This document shows positions 7,401 through 13,825 of a stretch of DNA of 13,825 nucleotides, one piece after another. The stretch spans positions 1-13,825 of the forward strand of contig JAFYWO010000174.1 in NCBI GenBank assembly GCA_017557925.1, written 5' to 3'. Below the pieces are notes generated by a model that was given only the letters and a program-made list of their open reading frames with translations, had not been told where the DNA came from and did not search any database. Positions within the stretch are counted from its first letter, which is position 1; the number at the start of each line of letters is the position of its first letter. Source of the stretch: Alphaproteobacteria bacterium (GTDB lineage: Bacteria; Pseudomonadota; Alphaproteobacteria; RF32; CAG-239). The translations under genes and the position numbers were made by a program.

Positions 7401-10365
7401 CATAAGCACCTTCTCCGCTAAGTGCAGAGTGACCTGTTACATTGATTGTTCCGGTTGCACCAAAATTATTTATTAAATTATATTTTTTCAAAAATTGTGT
7501 TTCGCTGTTTATCATACCTGCAGAACCAATCATACCATATACACCGCTTCTTCCTTCTACATTTATAGAACCGGTTGCAACAGAATCGGAAACAACAGAA
7601 TCTAAATAAGCATACGCATTATTTATTTTTCCGGAAACAGAAGTATTAACGATACCTATAACTGTTCCGATACCTTTATTTTCTATTTTTATGTTTCCTG
7701 TAGCATAAGAATTAGCACTTAAGCCACCAGATGTTCCAGAATAAGCATTGTATATGTTATTATAACCGCTGATACCCACAATCTGTCCGCTACTATTTTC
7801 TTCTTTTGTGATATTTATACTTGCCTCAGAAGAATTATTTGAACCTGTTGCGTTTGTATTATATGAAAAGGCATTGTAAATATTGTTAATGCCTTCACTC
7901 TTCATACCATAGATAGATGCAGAAGAAAGCTCATCTTTTATTACAATACTTCCTTTAGATGCTGTATCTTCTGTGTCTGATGTTGTTGCTGAATTATACA
8001 AATTTGACGGAGAATAAATACCATATATACTTATATTTCCTGTATTTTTATTTGTTATATTTATTTCAGCCCCATCATAGTTAAGCGCATTATACACACT
8101 ATCATAATATATATTTACCCCTTCTTCATCCACCCCGAGAACAGGCTTCATTCCATAGATATCACGATGTTCATTGTTATTATCAAGCACTATTTTGCTG
8201 TTGTTTATATTTGTATCTTTTATACCGATTAAAGATTCAGTTTTTAACTCACATATACCACTTAAGGACATTGCATAACCTTCTTTTTCGTTACACAAAC
8301 ATTGACCATCTACTTTTATGTATCCGCCAACTCCATCCTCACATTCAGATACTATGCACGTTCCTGCTAATTTATTATATACATAGCCATCAGCACAATC
8401 CAAACATTCCGGATTTTCTATTATAGGTTTTCTGTTTGGGGCGCACATAAATCCGCACTTTCCATTTTCATCAATAGCATATTCAGGCGGACATACATCA
8501 CAATTTTCGCCTGTCCATTTTTCACCATCTGCATTTTCTTCTTTACAATCTTGTGTAACTTTAACGCAAGCATCTGCTACCGCATCATACATTAATTCAC
8601 CTTCTACTTCTATACAAAGACATTCACCTGTTTCTTCATCTTTTACAAAATTTTCTTTACATTGACAGGCAACTTCCGGATCTTCACTTGTTCCAACCTG
8701 CTCTTTTCCTTTTCCACACTCTATTTTTGCTATACATTTGTTACCGACCATTAAGAAATCTTCTTTACACACGCAAGCATTATAGCTCTGAACGGAATTC
8801 GCCATTTCTTCAGAACAATTCAAATTAAGATAACATCTTCCGTCAAAAGCAATATATTTATTTTTTCCATCCACTTGCTCCTGACTGCAACTTGAGCAAT
8901 CAACACCAGCATATCCTGCATAGCAAATACAAGTCTTTGTTGCTTCTTGGTATATACCTTGAGAATTACAATACTTATCGTTTAAGTTGCTCCATTGATC
9001 ACGATTACCATCACCCTCCTGATATTCACCTTCTTCGGCTTGTGTACATCCTTCTTCCGGAGTACCTGTATAACCTTTTGAAGCATCACATACACAATTA
9101 TTGTTTAACGGAACAGAATTAGGATAAGCTTTACAAAATTCTTCGTCATAACAACTACCGTCAGCGCTAACTATATATCCGGCATTACAAACCATACACA
9201 TACTCCAATTCTCAGGATAATAGGTTGTACAGTTTTCTACATCTTCATAGCACTCTGACGGATTACCATGTGTTCCGTAGCCCGTTTCACATTCCAGACA
9301 TCTGTCTTCTGACTGATTTTTACATTTAACTATACTTTTGTAACAAACAGTTTCATCTGCACCATAAGTATCATAGCCATCAATACATTCTATACACTTA
9401 TCTTTATTTTGATTTTTACAATTCTGTATTTTTTTATAACAAATATTATCAAACTCAAGATAATTAGTTGCACATTTTTCGCACTCATTTCCAACTTGAG
9501 TTTCGCAATAAAGTATTGATGCAAAGCACTCTCTTTCTGAACCGTAGTGTCCAAAACCTAAATTACAGTCACAAGCATTTGTTCCCGGATTAAAGACACT
9601 ATTTTCAGGACAATTTGACGGGATAACACATTTACCTTTATAGATAATATATCCGTCACTACATTTTTTACATTCGCCTTTTACCTGATTAGTACATTCT
9701 TCTATCTTAAGGTAGCATTTTGATTTATCACCAAAATGTTCATACCCTTTATTGCATTCACAGGCTTTTGTTACGTTATTATATGTGCTATTTTCAGGAC
9801 ATTTTACGTCATCTTCAGGCTCATCTCCGCCGGGTTTAGTAGGGTCATCATCATCTTCTTCTTCTTCACCACCAGGACCTACGGGAGAATCGCTTCCGCC
9901 TCCGCCACCACCGGTGCTACCTTTTAGAGCAATCGCCGTTGCTACGGCTGCAGTTCCCAACAATACAGTTCCGGCATTATAAGGTGTGTCTGATACATAA
10001 GTTTTTTGAACCGGAGTTATCGGATTAGTTCCAAAAAAACGTCTATATGATTGTGTTGGTATATCTTTTAGGCATTCAGGTTTTTTCTTAGCACCATAAC
10101 TTATCAATATATCGTATGCTTTTTTATCTTGCTTTGAGACAGCCAAACACACAGGATTTAGCCCATCATCCCCTTCGCTCTCCAAAGAATAACCTTTATG
10201 CAAAAGCTTTTCTATTTTTTGTATATCTCCAAGATGAGCAAGCTCATAAAACGCTTCTGCAACACCAATTGAAGCCTTTGCAACAGAGATAATACCGAAA
10301 GTACTTACTATCCCCATCAAAACCAGCATCTTAATTTTATGCTTTATTTTCATAAACTTATACAC
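4441..10365 (-). CDS. Giant modular autotransporter with ankyrin-like, EGF-like Cys-rich and beta-repeat regions
   Basis: The gene encodes a 1974-residue type Va-like secreted surface protein, probably an adhesin; its ligand cannot be read from sequence. In order: a signal peptide with basic n-region, hydrophobic core 13-28 and likely cleavage after AKA at 29-31; an ankyrin-like stretch at about 36-96; a hydrophobic segment at 131-147; a Gly6 plus Glu/Asp linker at about 149-187; EGF/furin-like repeats at 189-705 with about 60 Cys; 19 or so x-G-[IM] / G-x-I-x-[IV] repeats at about 735-1500, probably a beta-helix-like passenger; a linker; and a beta-barrel at about 1700-1974 ending in aromatic/hydrophobic alternation and a terminal Phe, the Bam signal. 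The barrel has no Cys. The start is GTG at 10365, with AGG 7 nt upstream; ATG at 10353 is an alternative that trims four residues from the signal peptide. It is monocistronic, divergent from ileS. I assign no gene name. Confidence 0.93.
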   Translation of the reverse strand: MYKFMKIKHKIKMLVLMGIVSTFGIISVAKASIGVAEAFYELAHLGDIQKIEKLLHKGYSLESEGDDGLNPVCLAVSKQDKKAYDILISYGAKKKPECLKDIPTQSYRRFFGTNPITPVQKTYVSDTPYNAGTVLLGTAAVATAIALKGSTGGGGGGSDSPVGPGGEEEEDDDDPTKPGGDEPEDDVKCPENSTYNNVTKACECNKGYEHFGDKSKCYLKIEECTNQVKGECKKCSDGYIIYKGKCVIPSNCPENSVFNPGTNACDCNLGFGHYGSERECFASILYCETQVGNECEKCATNYLEFDNICYKKIQNCKNQNKDKCIECIDGYDTYGADETVCYKSIVKCKNQSEDRCLECETGYGTHGNPSECYEDVENCTTYYPENWSMCMVCNAGYIVSADGSCYDEEFCKAYPNSVPLNNNCVCDASKGYTGTPEEGCTQAEEGEYQEGDGNRDQWSNLNDKYCNSQGIYQEATKTCICYAGYAGVDCSSCSQEQVDGKNKYIAFDGRCYLNLNCSEEMANSVQSYNACVCKEDFLMVGNKCIAKIECGKGKEQVGTSEDPEVACQCKENFVKDEETGECLCIEVEGELMYDAVADACVKVTQDCKEENADGEKWTGENCDVCPPEYAIDENGKCGFMCAPNRKPIIENPECLDCADGYVYNKLAGTCIVSECEDGVGGYIKVDGQCLCNEKEGYAMSLSGICELKTESLIGIKDTNINNSKIVLDNNNEHRDIYGMKPVLGVDEEGVNIYYDSVYNALNYDGAEINITNKNTGNISIYGIYSPSNLYNSATTSDTEDTASKGSIVIKDELSSASIYGMKSEGINNIYNAFSYNTNATGSNNSSEASINITKEENSSGQIVGISGYNNIYNAYSGTSGGLSANSYATGNIKIENKGIGTVIGIVNTSVSGKINNAYAYLDSVVSDSVATGSINVEGRSGVYGMIGSAGMINSETQFLKKYNLINNFGATGTINVTGHSALSGEGAYGMYSQENSMNKADIYNAMGYNSKGIINVTNTEGGTAYGIYSENEKYAERDENGVIIKDEDDAVVYIYNNIYNAFRSSKVYGGDNVAAKGEINLFIKGGNENNNSAVGIYAKGDVFNSYINSGSDVKLEAIGEIAVLDESSSNSMVIQGINAGGDTIANAYSEGSNQNTSSSSEGKIHIVKKGLGNSSSISGIHNDMANYSKGVSIYNAALKNDRSTVKGTIKIDVTGAPNKIYGMYAERGSLDGQIKTIYNAYYENNTIYDENAIKGNVEGIIEVSSGAPSGGYAEAYGIYADESVAYNVYASVPSDSQMSANVTGSIKVKSYGGGQGGIVVGMHGNGRNSVLYNSTINSSIDVEALNNGTTYYLDAYGMKQKLGYSKNEGSISVKVKQKSNKTSNLFGMFTEDGVAVNDKTGTITIEGNNNNFGMYAHLLKNSSESVKLYNYGTINVSGGQNNYGMYAKIESYDPEKDNILGSIEVENTGTINIKGEGVGIYASGEKVSVKNSGTINITTEGNAGDNNCSGDDCLLNGAIKLENGATFINNADVDVEGGVDLDSFGGKVVLASSGSFTATEEIKGNLYVDTSTVTNTFDTKTVISEAISAKDVKNLELNSKSYMYNALIVENSKDSYDVEMKLKDFDTITSKDMAEYYKENYDKGLNSALFNALKEANSKVEFDKTNSNVTGNYVLPNMTEENLKISRSLDSTLLNELFNKDDEKVRQFVGVDNLFVGRDTVSSLTGYELDAQSLYTLYDKKIDNNYRVGLGLSFTNSDTDYDNDSTRKNFSVAGYIPLTYKISDNVTLGSIARLGYDDGEYTRYGHNKKKYTANQNAISYGLLNELRYKYNVNNFSISPFVGLNAIGWYYDSFDEKGDDFALELASSNVLSVESALGVYFDYDKELNSNSKLTTSLGLAYYHEFANPYEQQEAKIADTIGSYKLRNKAIDTRDRGVISAKINYDYKNISVYGGFMQYLEKEYPFSLDLGLKYNF
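5900..8165 (-). repeat. Coding repeat array: about 19 degenerate x-G-[IM] / G-x-I-x-[IV] units in the passenger
   Basis: Between residues about 735 and 1480 the protein repeats a short programme: a phrase such as IYGMY, AYGIY, VGIYA or ISGIH, then often IYNAY/IYNAF, then a strand such as GTINV, GSIKV or GEINL. I count 19 x-G-[IM] phrases. Spacing is loose (about 40-70 residues) through most of the array and tightens to about 25-35 near its C-terminal end. At DNA level the strand phrase recurs as near-identical ATTTATTGTTCC on the plus strand. Recurrent short strands and Asn/Gly/Ser-rich turns are what beta-helical autotransporter passengers look like. Confidence 0.8.
8251..9801 (-). repeat. 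Coding repeat array: EGF/furin-like cysteine-rich modules
   Basis: Residues 189-705 contain about 60 Cys. Several modules share the order C-x(6-11)-C-x2-C-x2-[GN]-Y-x(5-11)-C, for example those starting CTNQVKGEC, CETQVGNEC, CKNQNKDKC and CKNQSEDRC. Others begin with Cys-Pro-Glu-Asn and run to the C-x-C pair of an EGF-like fold, as in KACECNKGY and NACDCNLGF. The module type is best known from eukaryotic extracellular proteins and from protist surface antigens. Convergence versus acquisition cannot be judged here. Confidence 0.8.
9845..9868. repeat. Trinucleotide tract (TCA)3(TCT)4 encoding the acidic linker
   Basis: A short triplet tract on the plus strand encodes the Glu4-Asp4 run after the Gly-rich linker of the autotransporter (residues about 167-174). 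A Gly6 tract lies about 10 residues before it. Triplet slippage here would lengthen or shorten the linker without breaking the frame. Confidence 0.6.
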
Positions 10366-10409
10366 AACAACACCTATAAATAAGTCCAGACATAATATTT
10401 CGTGTTCGC

Positions 10410-10438
10410 ATTTTAACTTATAATATTTAAAAAATCAA
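10410..10438 (-). promoter_or_regulatory. Predicted sigma70-type promoter of the autotransporter gene
   Basis: On the minus strand, TTGATT (10433-10438) is followed after 17 nt by TAAAAT (10410-10415), matching the consensus at 4 of 6 and 5 of 6 bases with ideal spacing. Transcription would begin near 10403, giving a leader of about 38 nt before the GTG at 10365. A/T-rich DNA produces such matches readily, but position, spacing and the lack of competing genes support it. Confidence 0.6.
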
Positions 10439-10467
10439 TTAAGATTATGAGCTTTTTTAAAATAAAC

Positions 10468-10496
10468 TTGATTTTGTAACTTTTTTTAATTAGGAT
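10468..10496 (+). promoter_or_regulatory. Predicted sigma70-type promoter of ileS
   Basis: TTGATT (10468-10473), a 17-nt spacer, then TAGGAT (10491-10496) match the -35 and -10 consensus at four positions each. Transcription would begin near 10503, about 27 nt before the ATG, just enough for the AGGAAGA ribosome binding site. An 8-bp inverted repeat overlaps this promoter. Confidence 0.55.
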
Positions 10497-10503
10497 TACA
10501 AAA
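10472..10503. promoter_or_regulatory. 8-bp inverted repeat TTTTGTAA / TTACAAAA overlapping the ileS promoter
   Basis: The arms lie at 10472-10479 and 10496-10503, perfectly complementary and separated by 16 nt. One arm overlaps the -35 box, the other the end of the -10 box and the predicted start site. Centre-to-centre distance is 24 bp, a little over two helical turns, which would suit a dimeric or paired-site regulator. No regulator can be named from the sequence. Confidence 0.4.
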
Positions 10504-10529
10504 GTTTGTTTGTATTAGGAAGAATTAAA

Positions 10530-13500
10530 ATGACTGAAAAGAAGAAATATTACCCGGAATTAAATGCAAAAATTAACTTTCCGAAAATGGAAGAAGAAAT
10601 CTTAAAGTTTTGGGAAGAAGATAATACTTTTGAAAAATCCGTTACGAATCGCAACAAAGCCGAGGAGTTTGTTTTTTATGACGGACCTCCATTTGCGAAC
10701 GGAACACCGCACTATGGACATATTATGGTATCTTATGTAAAAGATGCCGTTGCTCGTTTTCAAACTATGAACGGCAAAAAAGTAGAACGTCGCCTAGGTT
10801 GGGACTGTCATGGTTTACCTGCGGAAATGTCTGCCGAAAAACAATTACAGGTTTCAGGTCGTAAACAAATTGAAGAATTCGGTATTGAAAAATTTAATGA
10901 TTTTTGCAGAACTGATGTTTTGAAATATTCTAACATTTGGGTTGATATGTTCAAACGCATCGGTCGTTGGGTTGACTTCAATAATGATTACAAGACTATG
11001 AATTTATCTTTCATGGAAAGTGTAATCAGTAACTTTAAGCAATTATATGACAAAGGTCTTGTTTATGAAGATTACAGAGTTTTACCATATTCTTGGGCTG
11101 CAGAAACTCCATTATCCAATTTTGAGGTTAACCAAGGATACCAAGATAAAACAGATAATGCAATTACCGTTATGTTTAAGCTTGAAAACGGCCGTAAAAT
11201 CTTGGTTTGGACAACAACTCCATGGACTCTTCCTTCTAACTTAATGCTCGCTGTCGGAAAAGATATTGATTACGTTGTAATGAATGAAAACGGACAAGAA
11301 TATATTTTAGCCGAAGCTCGTTTAGGTGCTTATAAGAAGCAATTAGAAAAAGCAACTTTAGTTGAAAAAATTAAAGGTAGTGATTTGATTGGAATTAACT
11401 ATGAACCTATGTTTAAGTATTTTGAAAACCTAAAACAAAAAGGTGCTTTTAAGATTTTGAGTGGAGATTTTGTATCAACCGAAGACGGAACGGGTATTGT
11501 TCATATTGCCCCAGGTTTTGGTCAAGATGACTTTGATGTTTGCAGAGCCTATGATGAGAATTTCCCTGTAGTTTGCCCTGTTGACGAATCCGGAAAATTT
11601 ACAAGCGAAGTTACAGATTATGTAGGAATTCAGGTTTTTGAAACAAATGAACCTATTATGCAATGGCTAAAAACCAATGGCTTACTTGTTAAGAAAGAGC
11701 AATACACTCACTCTTATCCTTTCTGTTGGAGAACAGACACTCCTTTGATGTATAAAGCTATGAGCTCTTGGTTTGTAAAAGTTACTGACTTTAGAGATGA
11801 TATGGTTAAGAACAATCAAGAAATCAATTGGATACCAGGACACATTAAAGACGGTCGTTTTGGCAAATGGTTGGAAGGCGCAAGAGATTGGTCTATTTCA
11901 AGAAATCGCTTTTGGGGAACACCTATTCCTGTTTGGAAATCTGATAATCCTAAATTCCCCAGAATTGATGTTTTCGGTTCTATAGCAGAAATTAAAGAAA
12001 AAACAGGTATTGAGATTGAAAACTTACATAAACCATATATTGATGATGTTGTTTATCCAAACCCTGATGACCCAAGCGGTCAAACAATGATGAGAAGAGT
12101 TAGCGACGTATTTGACTGTTGGTTTGAAAGCGGTTCTATGCCTTATGCTCAAGTTCATTACCCATTTGAAAATAAACAATGGTTTGAAGACCACTTCCCT
12201 GCAGATTTTATTGTTGAAGCCATGGATCAGACACGAGGATGGTTCTATACTCTGACAGTTCTTTCTACAGCTCTTCACAACAGACCGGCATTCAAAAACT
12301 GTATTTGCACAGGTCTTTTGATGGCTGAAGGCGGTCAAAAGCTTTCTAAACGTTTGAAGAATTATCCTGATCCTAATGATATTCTAAATACCATTGGTTC
12401 TGATGCTCTTCGTTGGTTCTTAATTTCCTCCCCTGTTTTAAAAGGTGGTAATTTAGCAGTTGATAAAGAAGGAAAAGAAATCGCAAAAGCAACAAGAAAA
12501 GCTCTAATTCCATTTTGGAATGCGTATTACTTCTTTACATTATACGCCAATGCAGAAGGAATTGAAGCTAAAGAAATTTCTTGTTCTTCAGACGTATTAG
12601 ATGCTTATATTCTAGCAAAATTAAAATCTATGATTAATAACGCTAAAACTAGTATGGAAACATACGAAATAGCAAAAGCGTGTACAGAAATTGAAGATTT
12701 CTTAGAGATACTGAATAACTGGTATATCAGACGTTCTCGTGCAAGATTTTGGAGCGGAGATGACTTAAGTGCATTTAATACGCTTTATACAGTTCTTATC
12801 AATGTTGCAAAAATTTCTGCTCCATTGATGCCGTTTATGAGCGAATTTGTATATAGAGGCTTAACATCAGAAGGTTCTGTTCACCTAACAGACACACCAA
12901 ATCTTTATGCTATTAAAGATGATGAAGAACTTATTAAGCAAATGGATATGGTTAGAGCAATTTCTTCTGTTGCAAAGTCTATTCGTGAAGAACACAGACT
13001 TCGCAACCGTTTACCTCTTAAATCTATGATTGTTGCCGGTGACAATGCTGAAACATTAAAAGATTTTGTAGAAAGCTTAAAAGACGAAGTAAATGTTAAA
13101 GAAGTTATCTTAAAATCTGAAATCAGCGATGTTGCAAGTCGTTTCTTGTATTTAAAAACACCTCTTATAGGTAAAAGATTGGGCGCATATATGAAAGATA
13201 TTATGGCTAAATCTAAAACTAATGATTGGAAACAAAATGAAGATGGAACATTGTCTATTGCCGGTCAAACTTTGATGGTTGAAGAATACGAACTTCGTTT
13301 AGTAATCAATGAAGGAATGAATGGTTCATCCCTTCCTGATAACACAGCTGTTGTTATTCTTGACACAGAGATTGATGAAAATCTTGAAAAAGAAGGAATC
13401 GCAAGAGACTTTGTAAGAATGATTCAAGCGCTTCGTAAAACTAAAGACTTTGATATTACAGATAGAATTAGGTTAGAATATAATTCCAGTAATACAACTG

Positions 13501-13646
13501 TAAAATCTGCAATCAGTGAATATGCAGAATACATTAAGGAACAAGTTTTGGCATTAGATATTATTGAGAATCCAAGCATTCAAGATGCAAGCATTGAAGA
13601 TTTGGGTGGAGATAAAGTAAACTTTGATGTAAAAAAAGTTGCTTAA
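10530..13646 (+). CDS. ileS: Isoleucyl-tRNA synthetase, type 2 (eukaryote-like)
   Basis: This class I synthetase charges tRNA-Ile with isoleucine and edits mischarged valine. It has 1038 residues, in the IleRS range. The HIGH motif is HYGH at 61-64 in the context DGPPFANGTPHYGH; the second signature is KLSKR at 604-608, followed by LKNYPDPND. The CP1 editing domain (about 190-400) carries TTTPWTLPSN at 228-237 and GTGIVHIAPG at 320-329. The WDCHGLP segment follows the HYGH helix. The K-x-SKR-x-KNYPDP context and the C-terminal tail lacking a C-x2-C zinc site fit the type 2, eukaryote-like class rather than the E. coli-like type 1. Type 2 enzymes are known for natural mupirocin resistance. The ATG at 10530 has AGGA (10517-10520) about 9 nt upstream; an in-frame TTG at 10506 would add eight residues but has no ribosome binding site. 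It is monocistronic, with its own promoter and terminator. Confidence 0.97.
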   Translation: MTEKKKYYPELNAKINFPKMEEEILKFWEEDNTFEKSVTNRNKAEEFVFYDGPPFANGTPHYGHIMVSYVKDAVARFQTMNGKKVERRLGWDCHGLPAEMSAEKQLQVSGRKQIEEFGIEKFNDFCRTDVLKYSNIWVDMFKRIGRWVDFNNDYKTMNLSFMESVISNFKQLYDKGLVYEDYRVLPYSWAAETPLSNFEVNQGYQDKTDNAITVMFKLENGRKILVWTTTPWTLPSNLMLAVGKDIDYVVMNENGQEYILAEARLGAYKKQLEKATLVEKIKGSDLIGINYEPMFKYFENLKQKGAFKILSGDFVSTEDGTGIVHIAPGFGQDDFDVCRAYDENFPVVCPVDESGKFTSEVTDYVGIQVFETNEPIMQWLKTNGLLVKKEQYTHSYPFCWRTDTPLMYKAMSSWFVKVTDFRDDMVKNNQEINWIPGHIKDGRFGKWLEGARDWSISRNRFWGTPIPVWKSDNPKFPRIDVFGSIAEIKEKTGIEIENLHKPYIDDVVYPNPDDPSGQTMMRRVSDVFDCWFESGSMPYAQVHYPFENKQWFEDHFPADFIVEAMDQTRGWFYTLTVLSTALHNRPAFKNCICTGLLMAEGGQKLSKRLKNYPDPNDILNTIGSDALRWFLISSPVLKGGNLAVDKEGKEIAKATRKALIPFWNAYYFFTLYANAEGIEAKEISCSSDVLDAYILAKLKSMINNAKTSMETYEIAKACTEIEDFLEILNNWYIRRSRARFWSGDDLSAFNTLYTVLINVAKISAPLMPFMSEFVYRGLTSEGSVHLTDTPNLYAIKDDEELIKQMDMVRAISSVAKSIREEHRLRNRLPLKSMIVAGDNAETLKDFVESLKDEVNVKEVILKSEISDVASRFLYLKTPLIGKRLGAYMKDIMAKSKTNDWKQNEDGTLSIAGQTLMVEEYELRLVINEGMNGSSLPDNTAVVILDTEIDENLEKEGIARDFVRMIQALRKTKDFDITDRIRLEYNSSNTTVKSAISEYAEYIKEQVLALDIIENPSIQDASIEDLGGDKVNFDVKKVA

Positions 13647-13661
13647 TGATTTGATTAAGAT

Positions 13662-13695
13662 AAAAAAAGACGACTTTTATAAGTCGTCTTTTTTT
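13662..13695 (+). terminator. Strong Rho-independent terminator after ileS
   Basis: A perfect 15-bp inverted repeat (13662-13676 and 13681-13695) with a TTAT loop has an 8-bp core of GACGACTT / AAGTCGTC flanked by A7 on one side and T7 on the other. It begins 15 nt after the ileS stop. The A7/T7 arrangement makes it functional in both directions, so it may also end a convergent gene to the right. Confidence 0.93.
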
Positions 13696-13724
13696 GTTCA
13701 ACCCAGAGTATTTAAACCAGTTCT

Positions 13725-13825
13725 TCAGTTGGCTTCTGAACTTTCTGATAAGTAATATACTTTATAAGCAAGATGTTTTAAGTTTGTATATTCCATCATT
13801 TTAATTAGAGTTTTTCTGTGTGAAA
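13725..13825 (-). CDS. Possible C-terminal end of a convergent gene (partial at right edge)
   Basis: On the minus strand one frame is open from the right edge to a TGA at 13725-13727, giving 32 residues with an ordinary composition, ending in LSESSEAN. The other two minus-strand frames are stopped within this stretch. The bidirectional terminator at 13662-13695 lies about 30 bp downstream of this stop, where a convergent gene would need it. The fragment is too short to recognise a family, and an open frame of this length can occur by chance, so this is a tentative call. Confidence 0.4.
   Translation of the reverse strand, partial: SHRKTLIKMMEYTNLKHLAYKVYYLSESSEAN

Noticed and set aside
9752..9982. 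Plus-strand frame encoding Ser/Pro-rich low-complexity sequence
   Set aside because: It is produced by the antisense of the Gly/Glu/Asp linker of the autotransporter.
4441..10365. CRISPR or tandem DNA repeats suggested by recurring ATTTATTGTTCC
   Set aside because: The recurrences are irregularly spaced and in frame with the G-T-I-N-[IV] strand of a protein repeat, so they are coding repeats.
10381..10529. Riboswitch or T-box leader before ileS
   Set aside because: The predicted start site leaves about 27 nt of leader, and no conserved structured element is visible in the A/T-rich gap.
12024..12338. 104-codon minus-strand frame within ileS
   Set aside because: Fully antisense to the catalytic region of IleRS with conserved motifs; no independent coding sign.

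Overview
The window looks like chromosomal DNA from an AT-rich (by eye about one third G+C) Gram-negative bacterium, most likely an alphaproteobacterium. Three things point there: the gene order rimP-nusA-ylxR-infB, a YlxR domain fused to an L7Ae-like domain (common in alphaproteobacteria), and a large outer-membrane autotransporter. The IleRS is of the eukaryote-like type 2 class, which is found in Rickettsiales among other groups. A host-associated lineage, such as uncultured gut or intracellular alphaproteobacteria, is an inference from the low G+C and the adhesin-like surface protein; no rRNA is present to place it.

Layout. Positions 1-4291 (minus strand, read right to left) hold a tightly packed translation/transcription operon: rimP (30S maturation), nusA (elongation, termination and antitermination factor), a YlxR-L7Ae RNA-binding protein, and the first 550 codons of infB (IF2), which runs off the left edge. 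Spacings are 29 bp, 13 bp and a 4-bp ATGA overlap. Each of these genes has a visible Shine-Dalgarno sequence. Between 4292 and 4440 lie an intrinsic terminator (4311-4341), a second small hairpin and a short palindrome. The terminator ends just before the rimP ribosome binding site, so it either ends the upstream autotransporter transcript or acts as a leader attenuator of the rimP operon.

Positions 4441-10365 (minus strand) encode one 1974-residue secreted protein: signal peptide, ankyrin-like segment, a hydrophobic stretch, a Gly6/acidic linker, about 515 residues of EGF-like Cys-rich repeats (about 60 Cys), about 750 residues of repeats built on x-G-[IM]-[YF] and G-x-I-x-[IV], and a C-terminal beta-barrel ending in Phe. 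This is the least ordinary item in the window.

The 164 bp at 10366-10529 is a divergent promoter region with good sigma70-like boxes in both directions and an 8-bp inverted repeat around the ileS -10 box. ileS (10530-13646, plus) follows, with a strong 15-bp-stem terminator directly after it. The last 100 bases may hold the end of a convergent gene. I saw no tRNA, rRNA, CRISPR array, insertion sequence or prophage gene, and no convincing new multi-gene system; the novelty here is in the architecture of the giant autotransporter and in the regulatory leaders.
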